Source: Legionella parisiensis (lineage in GTDB: Bacteria > Pseudomonadota > Gammaproteobacteria > Legionellales > Legionellaceae). Taken from it: a stretch of 64,000 bases of DNA. The DNA lies in assembly GCF_001467945.1 (NCBI RefSeq), contig NZ_LNYQ01000013.1, forward strand, positions 1,125,843 through 1,189,842, read 5' to 3'. The notes beneath the pieces were generated by a model. That model searched no databases, was not told the DNA's origin, and saw nothing but the letters and a program-made list of their open reading frames with translations. The translations under genes and the position numbers were made by a program. Positions 16,599 through 26,022 of the stretch are shown here, piece after piece; positions within the stretch are counted from its first letter, which is position 1; each line of letters begins with the position of its first letter.

Positions 16599-18548
16599 AT
16601 GGAAAAAATGTTAATCAATGCAATACAAACTGAAGAGGTTCGTGTTGCACTTGTGAAAGACCGTTATTTATTTGACCTGGATATTGAATGTCCTGGTGAA
16701 GTGAAAAAAAAGGGGAATATATATAAAGCAACCGTTACCAGACGAGAGCCAAGCCTCGATGCTGTTTTTGTAGAGTACGGTTCTAAACGTCAGGGCTTTT
16801 TGCCTCTCAAAGAAATTGCACCTGAATATCTAAGCAAAAATCCTGACGAATTTGGCGATGAAAAACCACCAATTACTGCGTTAATCCGTGAAGGCCAGGA
16901 ATTACTGGTCCAAGTAGATAAAGAAGAACGGGGCAGCAAAGGTGCCGCGCTGACAACTTTCATTACCTTAGCCGGTTGCTATCTGGTTCTAATGCCTAAT
17001 AATCCTCGTTCTGGTGGTATCTCACGACGTATCGAAGGAGACGAGCGCGATGAGCTGCGTGAAACACTCAATGCACTGACTTTACCCGAAGATATGGGAC
17101 TTATTATCCGCACAGCCGGAGTAGGTAAAAGCCAAGAAGAATTGCAAGATGACCTGGATATGCTGTGCAATCAATGGCAATCAATCAAACAAGCTTATAA
17201 TACAGAGCTTGCTCCCTGTTTGATTCATCAAGAAGGTGATGTCATCATTCGTTCTATTCGCGATAACTTACGCAAGTCAATCAGCGAAATCATCATTGAC
17301 GATCAGATTTCTTACATCAAAGCCAAACAATATATTGAGCGAGTAAAACCAGAATTTTTACCAAATCTGAAGCTCTATAATAGCAGCATCCCCTTGTTTA
17401 ACTTTTATCAAATTGAAAGCCAAATAGAGACTGCATTTCAACGGCAAGTGATGTTGCCTTCTGGAGGTGCTTTGGTGATCGACAGAACCGAGGCTCTGGT
17501 TTCAATTGATGTCAACTCAGCTAAAGCAACAGGTGGGGCAGATATTGAAGCAACAGCCTTCAATACAAATATCGAAGCCGCTGATGAAATTGCCCGTCAG
17601 TTGCGTCTACGTGATTTGGGTGGCTTGGTCGTTATTGATTTTATCGATATGAGCTCCAGTAAAAATCAACGTGATGTAGAAAATCGCTTGAAAGAAGCAT
17701 TACAGGCAGATAGAGCACGTATCCAGATTGGACGTATCTCTCGTTTTGGTCTTTTGGAAATGTCTCGTCAACGTCTCAGATTATCATTGGGTGAGAGTGC
17801 TCAGGAAGTTTGCCCACGTTGTGAGGGGCGTGGTACTGTTCGTAACATTCAGTCTCATGGGCTGGCTATTACGCGTCTAATTGAAGAAGAAGCATTAAAG
17901 GAAAAGACCGCTGAAATACAAGTACAACTTCCTGCGGAAATGGCAACCTTCATCATCAATGAAAAACGCACTTTCATTCGAGAGATTGAAAAAAGACATA
18001 GCGTCTCAGTAATGATTATCGCCAATCCCTATATGCACTTACCACAATATTCAATCACGCGTCTAAAAGAAGATAATGTGGGTAAATCTAAAAAGCCCAG
18101 TTATACTTTAATCCAACAACCGGAATTACAGGTTGCCAGTAATGAGGGAGAAGCCTCTTTACGTGATGAACCTGCGGTAAAATCATTTACAGAACATCCA
18201 CCTGTAAAAAGTTCCCAGGCTAGTTTTATCAAACGTTTATGGTCAAGTTTATTTGGAAGTGGGCAACCAGATTCTTTAAGTACGGCACCCCAAAGCCAAT
18301 CTAAAAGAATGAATAGCCGCAATCAACCTCAAACAAAAACATCCAAAGGTCCTGGAGACAGAAGACCACAAAACCGACGACGCCGGCCCAGTGGTAATCA
18401 ACAGCAAAGAACCAGTCCAAGCACGAGTCAAGCTCAAGCTTCTTCAGGTCAAAATCGTAGAAAAGGACCCCAACAGCAAGGAAATATTAAATCCTCTGCT
18501 GCCAAAGGAGAGAGCAATAAAAAAAGAGAACCGGCAATAAAAGAATAA
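16599..18548 (+). CDS. rne: ribonuclease E
   Basis: The endonuclease that initiates mRNA decay and processes rRNA and tRNA precursors. The 649-residue protein has the complete catalytic half: S1 domain (about 38-120), RNase-H-like and 5'-sensor regions, catalytic metal residues Asp304 (SIDVNSA) and Asp347 (VIDFIDM), and the Zn-link CPRC (Cys405, Cys408). The C-terminal scaffold is short, about 130 residues, Arg/Gln/Ser-rich (QNRRRRPSGNQQQ). It contains SFIKRLWSSLFG near 542-553, which could be an amphipathic membrane anchor like segment A. The start MEKMLINAIQ matches E. coli RNase E. Divergent from rluC. Confidence 0.95.
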   Translation: MEKMLINAIQTEEVRVALVKDRYLFDLDIECPGEVKKKGNIYKATVTRREPSLDAVFVEYGSKRQGFLPLKEIAPEYLSKNPDEFGDEKPPITALIREGQELLVQVDKEERGSKGAALTTFITLAGCYLVLMPNNPRSGGISRRIEGDERDELRETLNALTLPEDMGLIIRTAGVGKSQEELQDDLDMLCNQWQSIKQAYNTELAPCLIHQEGDVIIRSIRDNLRKSISEIIIDDQISYIKAKQYIERVKPEFLPNLKLYNSSIPLFNFYQIESQIETAFQRQVMLPSGGALVIDRTEALVSIDVNSAKATGGADIEATAFNTNIEAADEIARQLRLRDLGGLVVIDFIDMSSSKNQRDVENRLKEALQADRARIQIGRISRFGLLEMSRQRLRLSLGESAQEVCPRCEGRGTVRNIQSHGLAITRLIEEEALKEKTAEIQVQLPAEMATFIINEKRTFIREIEKRHSVSVMIIANPYMHLPQYSITRLKEDNVGKSKKPSYTLIQQPELQVASNEGEASLRDEPAVKSFTEHPPVKSSQASFIKRLWSSLFGSGQPDSLSTAPQSQSKRMNSRNQPQTKTSKGPGDRRPQNRRRRPSGNQQQRTSPSTSQAQASSGQNRRKGPQQQGNIKSSAAKGESNKKREPAIKE

Positions 18549-18557
18549 AGTTGATCT

Positions 18558-18594
18558 ATTAAATCCTGAGCTTCACCTTCGCTCAGGATTTAAT
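18558..18594 (+). terminator. hairpin after rne
   Basis: A perfect 14-bp stem, ATTAAATCCTGAGC and GCTCAGGATTTAAT, around a 9-nt loop, starting 10 nt after the rne stop. There is no long T run, so it may protect the 3' end instead of terminating, or do both. Confidence 0.55.
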
Positions 18595-18719
18595 GCTCTG
18601 TTAAAACGCTACTCTGGATTAAGGGCTATATGTTCACCAGCCAAAAAATAAATCATCCGGAGGGCAATTTTATAAGGTTCCCAGCCCCACAATTACTGAA
18701 CACACAAGGAGAGTTTTGA

Positions 18720-19766
18720 ATGATACCAGTAAAAGGATATGCTGCTCAAAGTGCAAAAGCTCCACTCACCCCTTATTCATTTGTTCGCCGCGATGTTGAG
18801 AAAAATGATGTCCTCATTGACATCCATTATTGCGGTATTTGTCATTCAGACATCCATCAAGTGAAAGACGAATGGGGTGGCTCTTTATTTCCAATGGTTC
18901 CAGGACATGAAATTATTGGTGTAGTAAGTCAGGTAGGTTCATCCGTTACGAAGTTTAAGGTGGGTGATCCTGTTGGTGTTGGTTGTTTTGTTAATTCTTG
19001 CCGACAATGCGAAAGCTGCCATGAAGGAATAGAACAGTTTTGCGAAAAAGGGATGACTTTAACCTACAACAATCTTGAGCAAAATAGTAGCAACCTTGCT
19101 CAAGGCGGCTACTCTACCAAAATTGTCGTGGATGAAAATTACGTCCTGAAAATTCCTAAAAATTTACCGATGGATGCGACAGCTCCCCTTCTTTGTGCAG
19201 GAATAACTCTTTACTCCCCTCTAAGACATTGGCATGCTGGCCCTGGAAAACGTGTAGGTATTTTAGGTTTAGGCGGACTTGGACATATGGGAGTTAAATT
19301 AGCCCATGCAATGGGAGCTGAAGTAACTGTATTGAGTCATTCTCTGAGTAAAGAAGCGGACGGTAAACGCATGGGCGCAGATCATTTTTTTTCTACTTCG
19401 GATCCTGAGACTTTTCAAAAATTAACTAATTATTTTGATCTTATCATCTGTACTGTTTCCGCAAAAATCGATTGGAACGAATACATCAATTTACTGAAGC
19501 GCGATGGAACCATGGTCGTTGTTGGTATTCCAGAAGAGTCCATCCCCGTTAATCCATTTTCCATGATAAGAAGACGTAGAAGTTTAGCGGGATCAATGAT
19601 CGGAGGCATTAAAGAAACTCAGGAAATGCTCGATTTTTGCGGCAAACACAACATCGCATCTGATATTGAATTAATCCCTATACAACAAGTCAACGAAGCA
19701 TACGAACGCGTCGTGAAAAGTGATGTTCGCTATCGTTTTGTTATTGATATCGCATCCCTAACATAA
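18720..19766 (+). CDS. zinc-dependent alcohol dehydrogenase (YahK/cinnamyl type)
   Basis: A 348-residue medium-chain dehydrogenase reducing aldehydes with NADPH. The catalytic zinc site uses Cys in [11 protein letters not shown] and the GHE motif ([10 protein letters not shown]). The structural zinc is bound by the four cysteines of [16 protein letters not shown]. The Rossmann motif is [20 protein letters not shown] near 179-198. The length and sequence style match YahK and related broad aldehyde reductases. AGGAGAG lies 6 nt before the ATG. Single gene with a downstream hairpin. Confidence 0.9.
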   Translation: MIPVKGYAAQSAKAPLTPYSFVRRDVEKNDVLIDIHYCGICHSDIHQVKDEWGGSLFPMVPGHEIIGVVSQVGSSVTKFKVGDPVGVGCFVNSCRQCESCHEGIEQFCEKGMTLTYNNLEQNSSNLAQGGYSTKIVVDENYVLKIPKNLPMDATAPLLCAGITLYSPLRHWHAGPGKRVGILGLGGLGHMGVKLAHAMGAEVTVLSHSLSKEADGKRMGADHFFSTSDPETFQKLTNYFDLIICTVSAKIDWNEYINLLKRDGTMVVVGIPEESIPVNPFSMIRRRRSLAGSMIGGIKETQEMLDFCGKHNIASDIELIPIQQVNEAYERVVKSDVRYRFVIDIASLT

Positions 19767-19831
19767 AAAATTCTATGGGTAACTGTGCAGCCCAATAGGT
19801 CCAACTTAAAGAAAGTCAAACATCTAGCAAA

Positions 19832-19866
19832 CTGTCTTAATTTTAAAAGTTAAGACAGCTCTGCTT
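19832..19866 (+). terminator. hairpin after the alcohol dehydrogenase gene
   Basis: CTGTCTTAA (19832-19840) and TTAAGACAG (19850-19858) form a perfect 9-bp stem with a 9-nt loop, followed by CTCTGCTTTATT. The following TTTATTATTTAGGTA is also seen after ispA near 42605. Confidence 0.5.
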
Positions 19867-19936
19867 TATTATTTAGGTATCCTGGCACAAATAACTGATT
19901 CCCTTTGTTATCTTTCCATGCCTCGCGTCATCCGGA

Positions 19937-20119
19937 TCACGGTACCGCCGTAAGTGATGCGGTTCCAAATAAACTCAAAATCAAAAATGCCAGAAAAATA
20001 ATAATAAACAAAAAGAAGAGCACTTTGGCAATACTGGTAGCCGTAGACGCAATCCCACGAAAACCAAATAAACCTGCAACAATGGCAACAACTAAAAAGA
20101 TGAGGGCCCACTTTAACAT
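19937..20119 (-). CDS. DUF1328 (YtjA-type) small membrane protein
   Basis: 60 residues and two membrane helices (about 3-22 and 32-54). The sequence starts [20 protein letters not shown] and continues [19 protein letters not shown], the typical DUF1328/YtjA pattern. The function of the family is unknown; such peptides are abundant under stress in several bacteria. GGAG lies 7 nt before the ATG. Monocistronic. Confidence 0.88.
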   Translation of the reverse strand: MLKWALIFLVVAIVAGLFGFRGIASTATSIAKVLFFLFIIIFLAFLILSLFGTASLTAVP

Positions 20120-20221
20120 AATGATCTCCCTGTCTAGAATAAGGTAGTACTTACCTTTTGATTATAGCCGAAAAAATAAGTGAAATGACCTTTGTAGCTT
20201 GAACATCGAAAGGCTAGAAAA

Positions 20222-21625
20222 TCATAAATCAGTGGCAATGGGATTAACACCAATATTAGGATTGATACCGCAATCATCAAGAATTTTAAGCAAATTATTC
20301 CCTTTTTTTGTTAATCTTTTAATGCAATATTCTTCAAGATAACTTTTCAAAATGTACTCATAATCAGGGAGAGTTAAAATTTTAAGTATTTTCTCCGCCA
20401 TCTCTAAATGCCGCCTGTTAGCGTAGTTGCATGCTTGAAATAAAACACCCCCTAGCATTGCCGCAATGCTTGCTTTACGCACAGGATTAGCCAAATAAAA
20501 ACGTTGGATGCATTCATCTATAGCCCGTTCCTTATCCCATGCTACCCACTCGTTATAAAAGGCCATAGCAGAGTCTGAATTAAAAACACTGCTTTGCTCC
20601 AATTTTTGAATCGCATAAGCAACCGCTACAATCGCTTGTATATTAGCCCAAGAGCAATTGCCACTTATTTGTGAACTAATCGGCATTTTTGTCACTGGTA
20701 CCAAACCTAATTGTTGATTAATCTGCTGGTGAAAATAACGTCTTGGCTGTTTTTTATAGAGAAAACTTTGTAAAAAACGTGCATTGAGTGCTTCAGGAGT
20801 AGTAATTTTATAGATATTAACACTTCCTTCCTGCAGGCTGTTTTCCCCTCGATCAATTTTTGCCCACCATTGGCCAAAACGGATAAAACCCATGGCATGA
20901 CCACGACTTGCTGCCGGAAGAATTAACATAGGAGCTTTCAATAAATCATTCAGTCGCTGCATATGCTGTTTATCCAGAAAAGGCAAGTGTTGATATTGCA
21001 ACAGCTCTTCTGCAAGTAAAAATGCATCCATGATGACATGGGCCAAGGGAAAATACTCACGCAAATGTCGGGTTGAATAACTACTGATAAAACGCCTTAA
21101 GGCATCTCTTATGACTGCAACAGTAAATTCAAGGATAAATCCTTCATAATCCAGTTCAATAAACTCACCCTTGGCATTGACTATATCCACATCTCCTTGT
21201 AATTCAAAACGATGTCCTATCAATTTGCCATTAATAAAATCAAGGGCAAAATCAAGCTTAGCACCATTTTGATAGAGTAAATGCTTGAGTGTTTCCTGAT
21301 TGCGCAATACAGGATAAACCAAAATAGATAGTCCATTGCGCGTATAGGCATTGGGATCTGCTCCGTTATTTAATAACAACTCCGCCATCGCGACATCATT
21401 ATTATCTACAGCCCAATGCAAAGGGGTACGCCCGGTTACATCCGCTTTATTGATGTCAACTTTACGAACAATTAGTTGCTCAGCAATTTCAATTTGACGC
21501 GTAATCACACACTCAATTAGAGGCGTAAAACCGTATTCATCAATGTCATCTAACGACTCTCCTGCTCGAAGGTAAGCTTCAAAATCAGGCATTCGATGAC
21601 TGATTATGTCACTTGCTATTGTCAT
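20222..21625 (-). CDS. ankH: Dot/Icm effector AnkH (LegA3)
   Basis: A 467-residue ankyrin protein matching AnkH/LegA3, one of the few effectors conserved across the genus. N-terminal ankyrin repeats run over about residues 25-125 (YGFTPLIECVITRQIEIAEQL, TGRTPLHWAVDNNDVAMAELL, NGLSILVYPVLRNQETLKHLL). The C-terminal half has a cysteine-protease-like signature SGNCSWANIQA (Cys324). The L. pneumophila protein is translocated into the host cell and reported to act on a host nuclear complex (LARP7/7SK). Its ATG shares one base with the stop of the upstream Smr-like gene (TAATG), so the two are translationally coupled. The name rests on recollection of the family and gene order. Confidence 0.85.
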   Translation of the reverse strand: MTIASDIISHRMPDFEAYLRAGESLDDIDEYGFTPLIECVITRQIEIAEQLIVRKVDINKADVTGRTPLHWAVDNNDVAMAELLLNNGADPNAYTRNGLSILVYPVLRNQETLKHLLYQNGAKLDFALDFINGKLIGHRFELQGDVDIVNAKGEFIELDYEGFILEFTVAVIRDALRRFISSYSTRHLREYFPLAHVIMDAFLLAEELLQYQHLPFLDKQHMQRLNDLLKAPMLILPAASRGHAMGFIRFGQWWAKIDRGENSLQEGSVNIYKITTPEALNARFLQSFLYKKQPRRYFHQQINQQLGLVPVTKMPISSQISGNCSWANIQAIVAVAYAIQKLEQSSVFNSDSAMAFYNEWVAWDKERAIDECIQRFYLANPVRKASIAAMLGGVLFQACNYANRRHLEMAEKILKILTLPDYEYILKSYLEEYCIKRLTKKGNNLLKILDDCGINPNIGVNPIATDL

Positions 21626-22392
21626 TAATAAGGACCTCTAGGTTTAGGTGTATTGGTAAATTTTGGCATATGACCTAAACGCAGTTGCTTTTCTTGCTCC
21701 TGATTACGTCGTTCATTATCATATTCTCGCCGCGCCTCGGTATTTAATGGAGGTTCAGGGTTTAAAGGAGAATCAACACCATCAAAACGCTGACTATCTA
21801 ATGCTGGATGTTGCAAAATATTATTTTGCAACTCCCCTTCAGGACCGGGCTGAGCTTCGTAGTCAGAGTGTTCTCTAGCTTTCACTAATGCGATCCTTCG
21901 CTCCCCTTGCTGTTCGGCCAAACGTCTCTGACGTTCCATAGCCTTAGTCTCAACAACTAAAAAGGAGGTACTTTTTTCGATGCGAGTTGGTTTCGGAAGA
22001 TCCTGGGTTGTTTTAAGCAAAACATACACTGCACCAATGCCACCATCTTTAGGTTGTGCACTGTGAAAAGCTGCAACCTCTTGGATTTGTGGCAACCAGT
22101 GGTTGATTAAATTCTTTACTAGAGGGAGAGCATTTTTAGGGCCTTCTACACCATGAATAATGAGTATGCATTGTTTATTATTTTTCACCTGTTTTCGAAT
22201 AAATTCCAACAAGGAATTGCGGGCACTCTCGGGCTGTAATTCAGAAAGGTCCAGTTTTGCTTCCCAGGGGATATATCCTGTCTTTAATTCATGATACCGT
22301 TTAGCAGAAACATTATGAGTAGCATAAGATAAAATACTACTCGCGAGAACAGGCTCATCGATATCATCGGTTAAATAATATTCATTTAGCAT
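21625..22392 (-). CDS. degenerate Smr-domain protein upstream of ankH
   Basis: 255 residues. Residues 1-130 are clearly paralogous to SmrB encoded at 26023-26586 (shared YYL[ST]D, ILSY, IPWEA.LDL, LIIHG, NL[IL]N[HR]WLPQ, AFHSA.PKDGG.GAVYVLLK). The catalytic DLHGL of SmrB is DLSEL here (His replaced by Ser50), and the HGKGG loop is HGVEGP. Nuclease activity is therefore doubtful. Residues 140-255 are a hydrophilic, charged extension (QRRLAEQQGERR...RREYDNERRNQEQEKQ) absent from SmrB. The coupling to ankH suggests a linked role, for example as partner or co-effector; that is inference. Confidence 0.82.
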   Translation of the reverse strand: MLNEYYLTDDIDEPVLASSILSYATHNVSAKRYHELKTGYIPWEAKLDLSELQPESARNSLLEFIRKQVKNNKQCILIIHGVEGPKNALPLVKNLINHWLPQIQEVAAFHSAQPKDGGIGAVYVLLKTTQDLPKPTRIEKSTSFLVVETKAMERQRRLAEQQGERRIALVKAREHSDYEAQPGPEGELQNNILQHPALDSQRFDGVDSPLNPEPPLNTEARREYDNERRNQEQEKQLRLGHMPKFTNTPKPRGPY

Positions 22393-22423
22393 ATTTTCAA
22401 AAATCCAATTGTGTTAATCAAAG

Positions 22424-22439
22424 TATAACGTACGTTATA
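22424..22439. promoter_or_regulatory. perfect 16-bp palindrome upstream of the Smr-like/ankH operon
   Basis: TATAACGTACGTTATA is fully self-complementary and lies 32-47 nt before the start codon of the Smr-like gene, where an operator or promoter element would sit. No known Legionella regulator consensus is recognised. Confidence 0.5.
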
Positions 22440-22459
22440 AAAAGTAGGAGGATTTTTAA

Positions 22460-22597
22460 GGCCTATTTATAACGCTACTCTCTTGAGCGCAAGATCTTGC
22501 TTTGCTGTGCTCCGATACTCACATACTTATATATATTGCGCTTCGGTACTCGAAAATCAAGGTCTCGCGACTCAATCTAGCAAATTTTAAATAGGCC
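22460..22597 (-). repeat. dispersed stem-loop repeat with terminal inverted repeats, family B
   Basis: 138 bp bounded by perfect 10-bp inverted repeats GGCCTATTTA and TAAATAGGCC. On the minus strand it contains GATTTTCGAGTACCGAAGCG, AAGTATGTGAGTATCGG and CTCAAGAGAGTAG, shared with the copy at 44325. No coding capacity; it may be a non-autonomous mobile element. It lies between asd and the Smr-like gene. Confidence 0.6.
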
Positions 22598-22611
22598 GGT
22601 GCCATTTGGAG

Positions 22612-23634
22612 CTATAAATATTCTCGTTGCAGAATTTCAGCAATTTGCACGGCATTAGACGCAGCGCCTTTACGAATGTTATCTGCAACTACCCACAAAT
22701 TTAATCCATTGGGATGTGAAATGTCTTGTCGGATTCGACCGACAAATACTGCATCATGACCTATCGCATTTTTTAGTGCAGTTGGATAACTTCCTTTACT
22801 CACATTATCCACCACTTTAATACCCGGAGCTTTAGAAAGAATTTGACGTGCCTCTTCAGCTGTTAAAGGCTTTTTTAGTTCCAAATGAATGGCTTCGGAG
22901 TGTCCATAAATAACTGGCACCCTAACCGCTGTAGGATTGACCATAATATTATCATCTTCCATAATTTTACGTGTTTCCCACACCATCTTCATTTCTTCAC
23001 GGGTATAACCATTGTCTTCAAATTGATCAATATGCGGAATCGCGTTAAAAGCAATTTGTTGGGGGTAAACACTGACATTGGCAGGCCGGCCATTCAACAG
23101 ATCCCCTACTTGTGAAACCAACTCACTAATAGCTTTTTTCCCAGTACCCGAAACAGATTGATACGTCGCGACATTGATACGAGTAATACCTGCTGCATCA
23201 TATAAAGGCTTCAGGGCAACTACCATTTGAATCGTGGAGCAATTGGGATTGGCAATAATGCCTCTGTTTTTATACTCAGCAATACGGTGTGGATTAACTT
23301 CCGGAACAACCAGAGGAATGTCCTCTTCATAACGAAAACACGAGCTATTATCGACAACTACACATCCGCTTGCAGCAGCTTTAGGTGCATATTCTTTAGA
23401 TACAGAACCACCCGCTGAGAATAAAGCAATATCGGCCTTGCTAAAATCAAATTCTGCGAGATCTAAAACGTCCAATTGCTCTTTTTTATACGTTACTGTT
23501 TTACCTACGGAACGAGAACTAGCCAATGGATAAAGAGTCTTTACAGGAAAATCCCGCTCTTCCAGTACAGTTAAAAAAGTTTCACCAACTGCACCAGTGA
23601 CACCAACAATGGCTATATTTAATTCTCTGCTCAT
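22612..23634 (-). CDS. asd: aspartate-semialdehyde dehydrogenase
   Basis: Reduces aspartyl phosphate to aspartate semialdehyde with NADPH, feeding lysine/diaminopimelate, threonine and methionine synthesis. The 340-residue protein has the N-terminal Rossmann motif GVTGAVGETFL, the active-site cysteine in NPNCSTIQ (near 131) and the general base histidine in GHSEAIH. GAGG lies 6 nt before the ATG. It is downstream of aroC on the same strand but separated by a 180-base gap. Confidence 0.97.
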   Translation of the reverse strand: MSRELNIAIVGVTGAVGETFLTVLEERDFPVKTLYPLASSRSVGKTVTYKKEQLDVLDLAEFDFSKADIALFSAGGSVSKEYAPKAAASGCVVVDNSSCFRYEEDIPLVVPEVNPHRIAEYKNRGIIANPNCSTIQMVVALKPLYDAAGITRINVATYQSVSGTGKKAISELVSQVGDLLNGRPANVSVYPQQIAFNAIPHIDQFEDNGYTREEMKMVWETRKIMEDDNIMVNPTAVRVPVIYGHSEAIHLELKKPLTAEEARQILSKAPGIKVVDNVSKGSYPTALKNAIGHDAVFVGRIRQDISHPNGLNLWVVADNIRKGAASNAVQIAEILQREYL

Positions 23635-23713
23635 TCTTAACCTCTTCTATATCTTAAGTATTTCCTCTCTTAATTAGGAGGGAACATGTAATCTCATTGC
23701 CATTAAATTCAAT

Positions 23714-23740
23714 CCTACGCTTTATGCGCGGTATCCAGAA
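23714..23740. repeat. fragment of family C repeat
   Basis: CTACGCTTTATGCGCGGTATCCAGAATC-like sequence matches the arms of the palindromic element at 27950-28125. It lies in the gap between aroC and asd. Confidence 0.35.
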
Positions 23741-23814
23741 TCTCTTTAGCCGTCTGTAGCGTCTTTTTGTTGTACTCTCTATGGATACGCTGTAGAGATT
23801 TTTGGAAAAAATTA

Positions 23815-24873
23815 TTAATTGGTTAATGCCTTATGTCTCAAATAATGATCCATCAACACTAAAGCCATCATTGCTTCGGCTATTGGCACAGCTCTAATTC
23901 CCACACAGGGATCATGCCGACCTTTAGTGACTACAGTCACTTCATCCCCAAAAACATCGAGTGTTTTTCCTGGAGTAGTTATACTCGAAGTCGGTTTTAA
24001 TGCAATACTAACCTCTATATTTTGTCCTGTGGAAATGCCCCCTAAAATTCCACCGGCATGATTACTGAGAAATCCCTGGCGTGACATTTGATCGCGATGT
24101 ACTGACCCCAATTGATTCACTGCTGAAAATCCTGCACCTACCTCAACGCCTTTAACTGCATTAATAGACATCATAGCATAAGCTAAAGTTGCATCCAGTT
24201 TATCGAATACAGGATCACCCAATCCTACAGGCACATTTTTAGCGATTAACTTTACCCGAGCACCTGCCGAATCTCCTTCCCTTCTTAAATGCTCGATTGC
24301 ATCGGCAAGATCCTGGATTTGAGTAGCATTGGGACAGAAAAAAGGATTATTATTAATTTCTGCCTCATCTTCAAAGTGCAAAACCAAATCACCCATTTGC
24401 TGTAAATAACCCACTATTTCCAAATTTAGATGACGTTGTAAATACAATCGAGCAATTGCTCCGGCTGCTACACGTGCCGCTGTTTCGCGTGCGGAAGATC
24501 GCCCACCTCCACGATAATCTCGATGACCGTACTTATGGTAATAGGTAAAATCCGCATGTCCCGGACGAAATAAATTTTTGATTTCTTCATAATCCCGAGA
24601 TCGTTGATCAGTATTATGAATTAACAAGGCAATAGGCGCACCTGTAGTTTTACCTTCAAAAACACCAGAAAGAATTTGAACCTTATCTTCCTCTCTGCGT
24701 TGTGTTGTGTATTTGGATTGTCCAGGTTTTCGTTTGTCCAGGAAAGGTTGGATGTCTTCTTCCCGCAGCTGCAGCCCTGGAGGGCAGCCATCAACCACAC
24801 AACCAATAGCAGGGCCATGGCTTTCACCAAAAGTGGTTACTGCAAATAAAGTTCCAAATGTATTACCGGACAT
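23815..24873 (-). CDS. aroC: chorismate synthase
   Basis: Converts EPSP to chorismate, the last step of the shikimate pathway, using reduced FMN. The 352-residue protein shows the family hallmarks [18 protein letters not shown] near 15-32, the [23 protein letters not shown] region ([11 protein letters not shown], about 117-127) and [10 protein letters not shown]. It overlaps prmB by 11 nt, so the two are coupled; prmB-aroC is also the E. coli order. Confidence 0.97.
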   Translation of the reverse strand: MSGNTFGTLFAVTTFGESHGPAIGCVVDGCPPGLQLREEDIQPFLDKRKPGQSKYTTQRREEDKVQILSGVFEGKTTGAPIALLIHNTDQRSRDYEEIKNLFRPGHADFTYYHKYGHRDYRGGGRSSARETAARVAAGAIARLYLQRHLNLEIVGYLQQMGDLVLHFEDEAEINNNPFFCPNATQIQDLADAIEHLRREGDSAGARVKLIAKNVPVGLGDPVFDKLDATLAYAMMSINAVKGVEVGAGFSAVNQLGSVHRDQMSRQGFLSNHAGGILGGISTGQNIEVSIALKPTSSITTPGKTLDVFGDEVTVVTKGRHDPCVGIRAVPIAEAMMALVLMDHYLRHKALTN

Positions 24874-25780
24874 TAAAGTACTCTTGTAGTTGTTGCTTAG
24901 TTAATAAAAATACACCATGCCCACCATAACTCATTTCAAGCCAGGTGAAAGGGACATGGGGATAAGCATCACATAAAGCCGCCTCACTATTCCCTACTTC
25001 TACAACCAAAATGCCTTGTTCGTTTAAATAATCATGGGCATTATGGAGAATTGTTTCAACAATAGCCAGTCCATTATTGCTTGTTTCCAAAGCCAAAACA
25101 GGCTCGTGGCGAAACTCATCTGGTAGCATTTGCATCTCTTCCTTACCTACGTACGGAGGATTGCTGACAATTAAATCATAGCCTACCTGAGGCACTTTCG
25201 AGAAGCAATCTGATTCAATTAAAGTTAGTTGATCCTCAACACCTAACTGTTCGCGATTAATTGCCGCAACGGCAAGTGCTTCGCTGGAAATATCAACTGC
25301 ATCAACCTCTGCTTCAGGAAAAGCGTAGCAACACGCTATAGCAATGCATCCGCTGCCAGTGCACAAATCCAAAACTCGATGTACTCTATCCGGATCGATC
25401 CAGGGGGAAAATTCATTTTTTATGAGCTCAGCTATGGGCGAACGAGGAATAAGGACGCGTTCATCTACATAAAATGGAATATCACAAAAATAAGCTTCTT
25501 TTATCAAGTAGGGAACGGGCACACGTTGATTAATGCGCTTTTCCAGTTGTTGATATAAATGTTTTTTTTCACTCGCAGTTAAACGTGCATTAAGCCAGTT
25601 TGACTCTAAATCATAAGGTAAAGACAAGCTTCTCAGAATCAATGAATGCATGTCATCCCAAGCATTATCGGTGCCATGACCATAATACAAATTTGCATTA
25701 ATTGCACAAGACACGCTAAAACGTAAAAAATCCAAAATTGTGACTAATTCTTCCGTTTCCTTAAGTATATAATTGCTCAT
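24863..25780 (-). CDS. prmB: 50S ribosomal protein L3 N5-glutamine methyltransferase
   Basis: A 305-residue class I methyltransferase that modifies a glutamine of ribosomal protein L3. It has the SAM motif [14 protein letters not shown] near 135-148 and the glutamine-methylase signature NPPYVG near 204. It carries an N-terminal helical domain and the [29 protein letters not shown] motif that marks PrmB (PrmC has a related but distinct one, and the true prmC is at 48397). It is the first gene of the prmB-aroC pair and divergent from smrB, exactly the E. coli arrangement. Confidence 0.93.
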   Translation of the reverse strand: MSNYILKETEELVTILDFLRFSVSCAINANLYYGHGTDNAWDDMHSLILRSLSLPYDLESNWLNARLTASEKKHLYQQLEKRINQRVPVPYLIKEAYFCDIPFYVDERVLIPRSPIAELIKNEFSPWIDPDRVHRVLDLCTGSGCIAIACCYAFPEAEVDAVDISSEALAVAAINREQLGVEDQLTLIESDCFSKVPQVGYDLIVSNPPYVGKEEMQMLPDEFRHEPVLALETSNNGLAIVETILHNAHDYLNEQGILVVEVGNSEAALCDAYPHVPFTWLEMSYGGHGVFLLTKQQLQEYFNVR

Positions 25781-25877
25781 TGGATGTTAATTCTCATTAA
25801 GAAAAAGTACAAATTGTACCCTATGTTAATCAACAAAAGTAGTAATCGCGGTGAAGCCAAGTGTAACTCAAGTTTAT

Positions 25878-25975
25878 TTAGGCTGCTGCGGAAACTCATC
25901 AGGATAGATAAGCGAGGAAATATGAAGCAATTCTCCATAGCGAGTTACAAAGAAAGGCTTATTCAAGCAGCCTAA
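25878..25975. mobile_element. short MITE-like element with perfect terminal inverted repeats
   Basis: 98 bp bounded by TTAGGCTGCT and AGCAGCCTAA (perfect 10-bp inverted repeats). The interior start GGAAACTCATCAGGATAGAT resembles the family D element at 60376. It sits in the prmB-smrB promoter region. No coding capacity. Confidence 0.5.
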
Positions 25976-26022
25976 CAATCTGGGTTATACTTCAAATATC
26001 ACTCAATTATTTATAGTAAAAA

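Noticed and set aside
25784..25975. 63-codon plus-strand frame before smrB
   Set aside because: Half of it is the short MITE-like element with perfect terminal repeats; no ribosome site.
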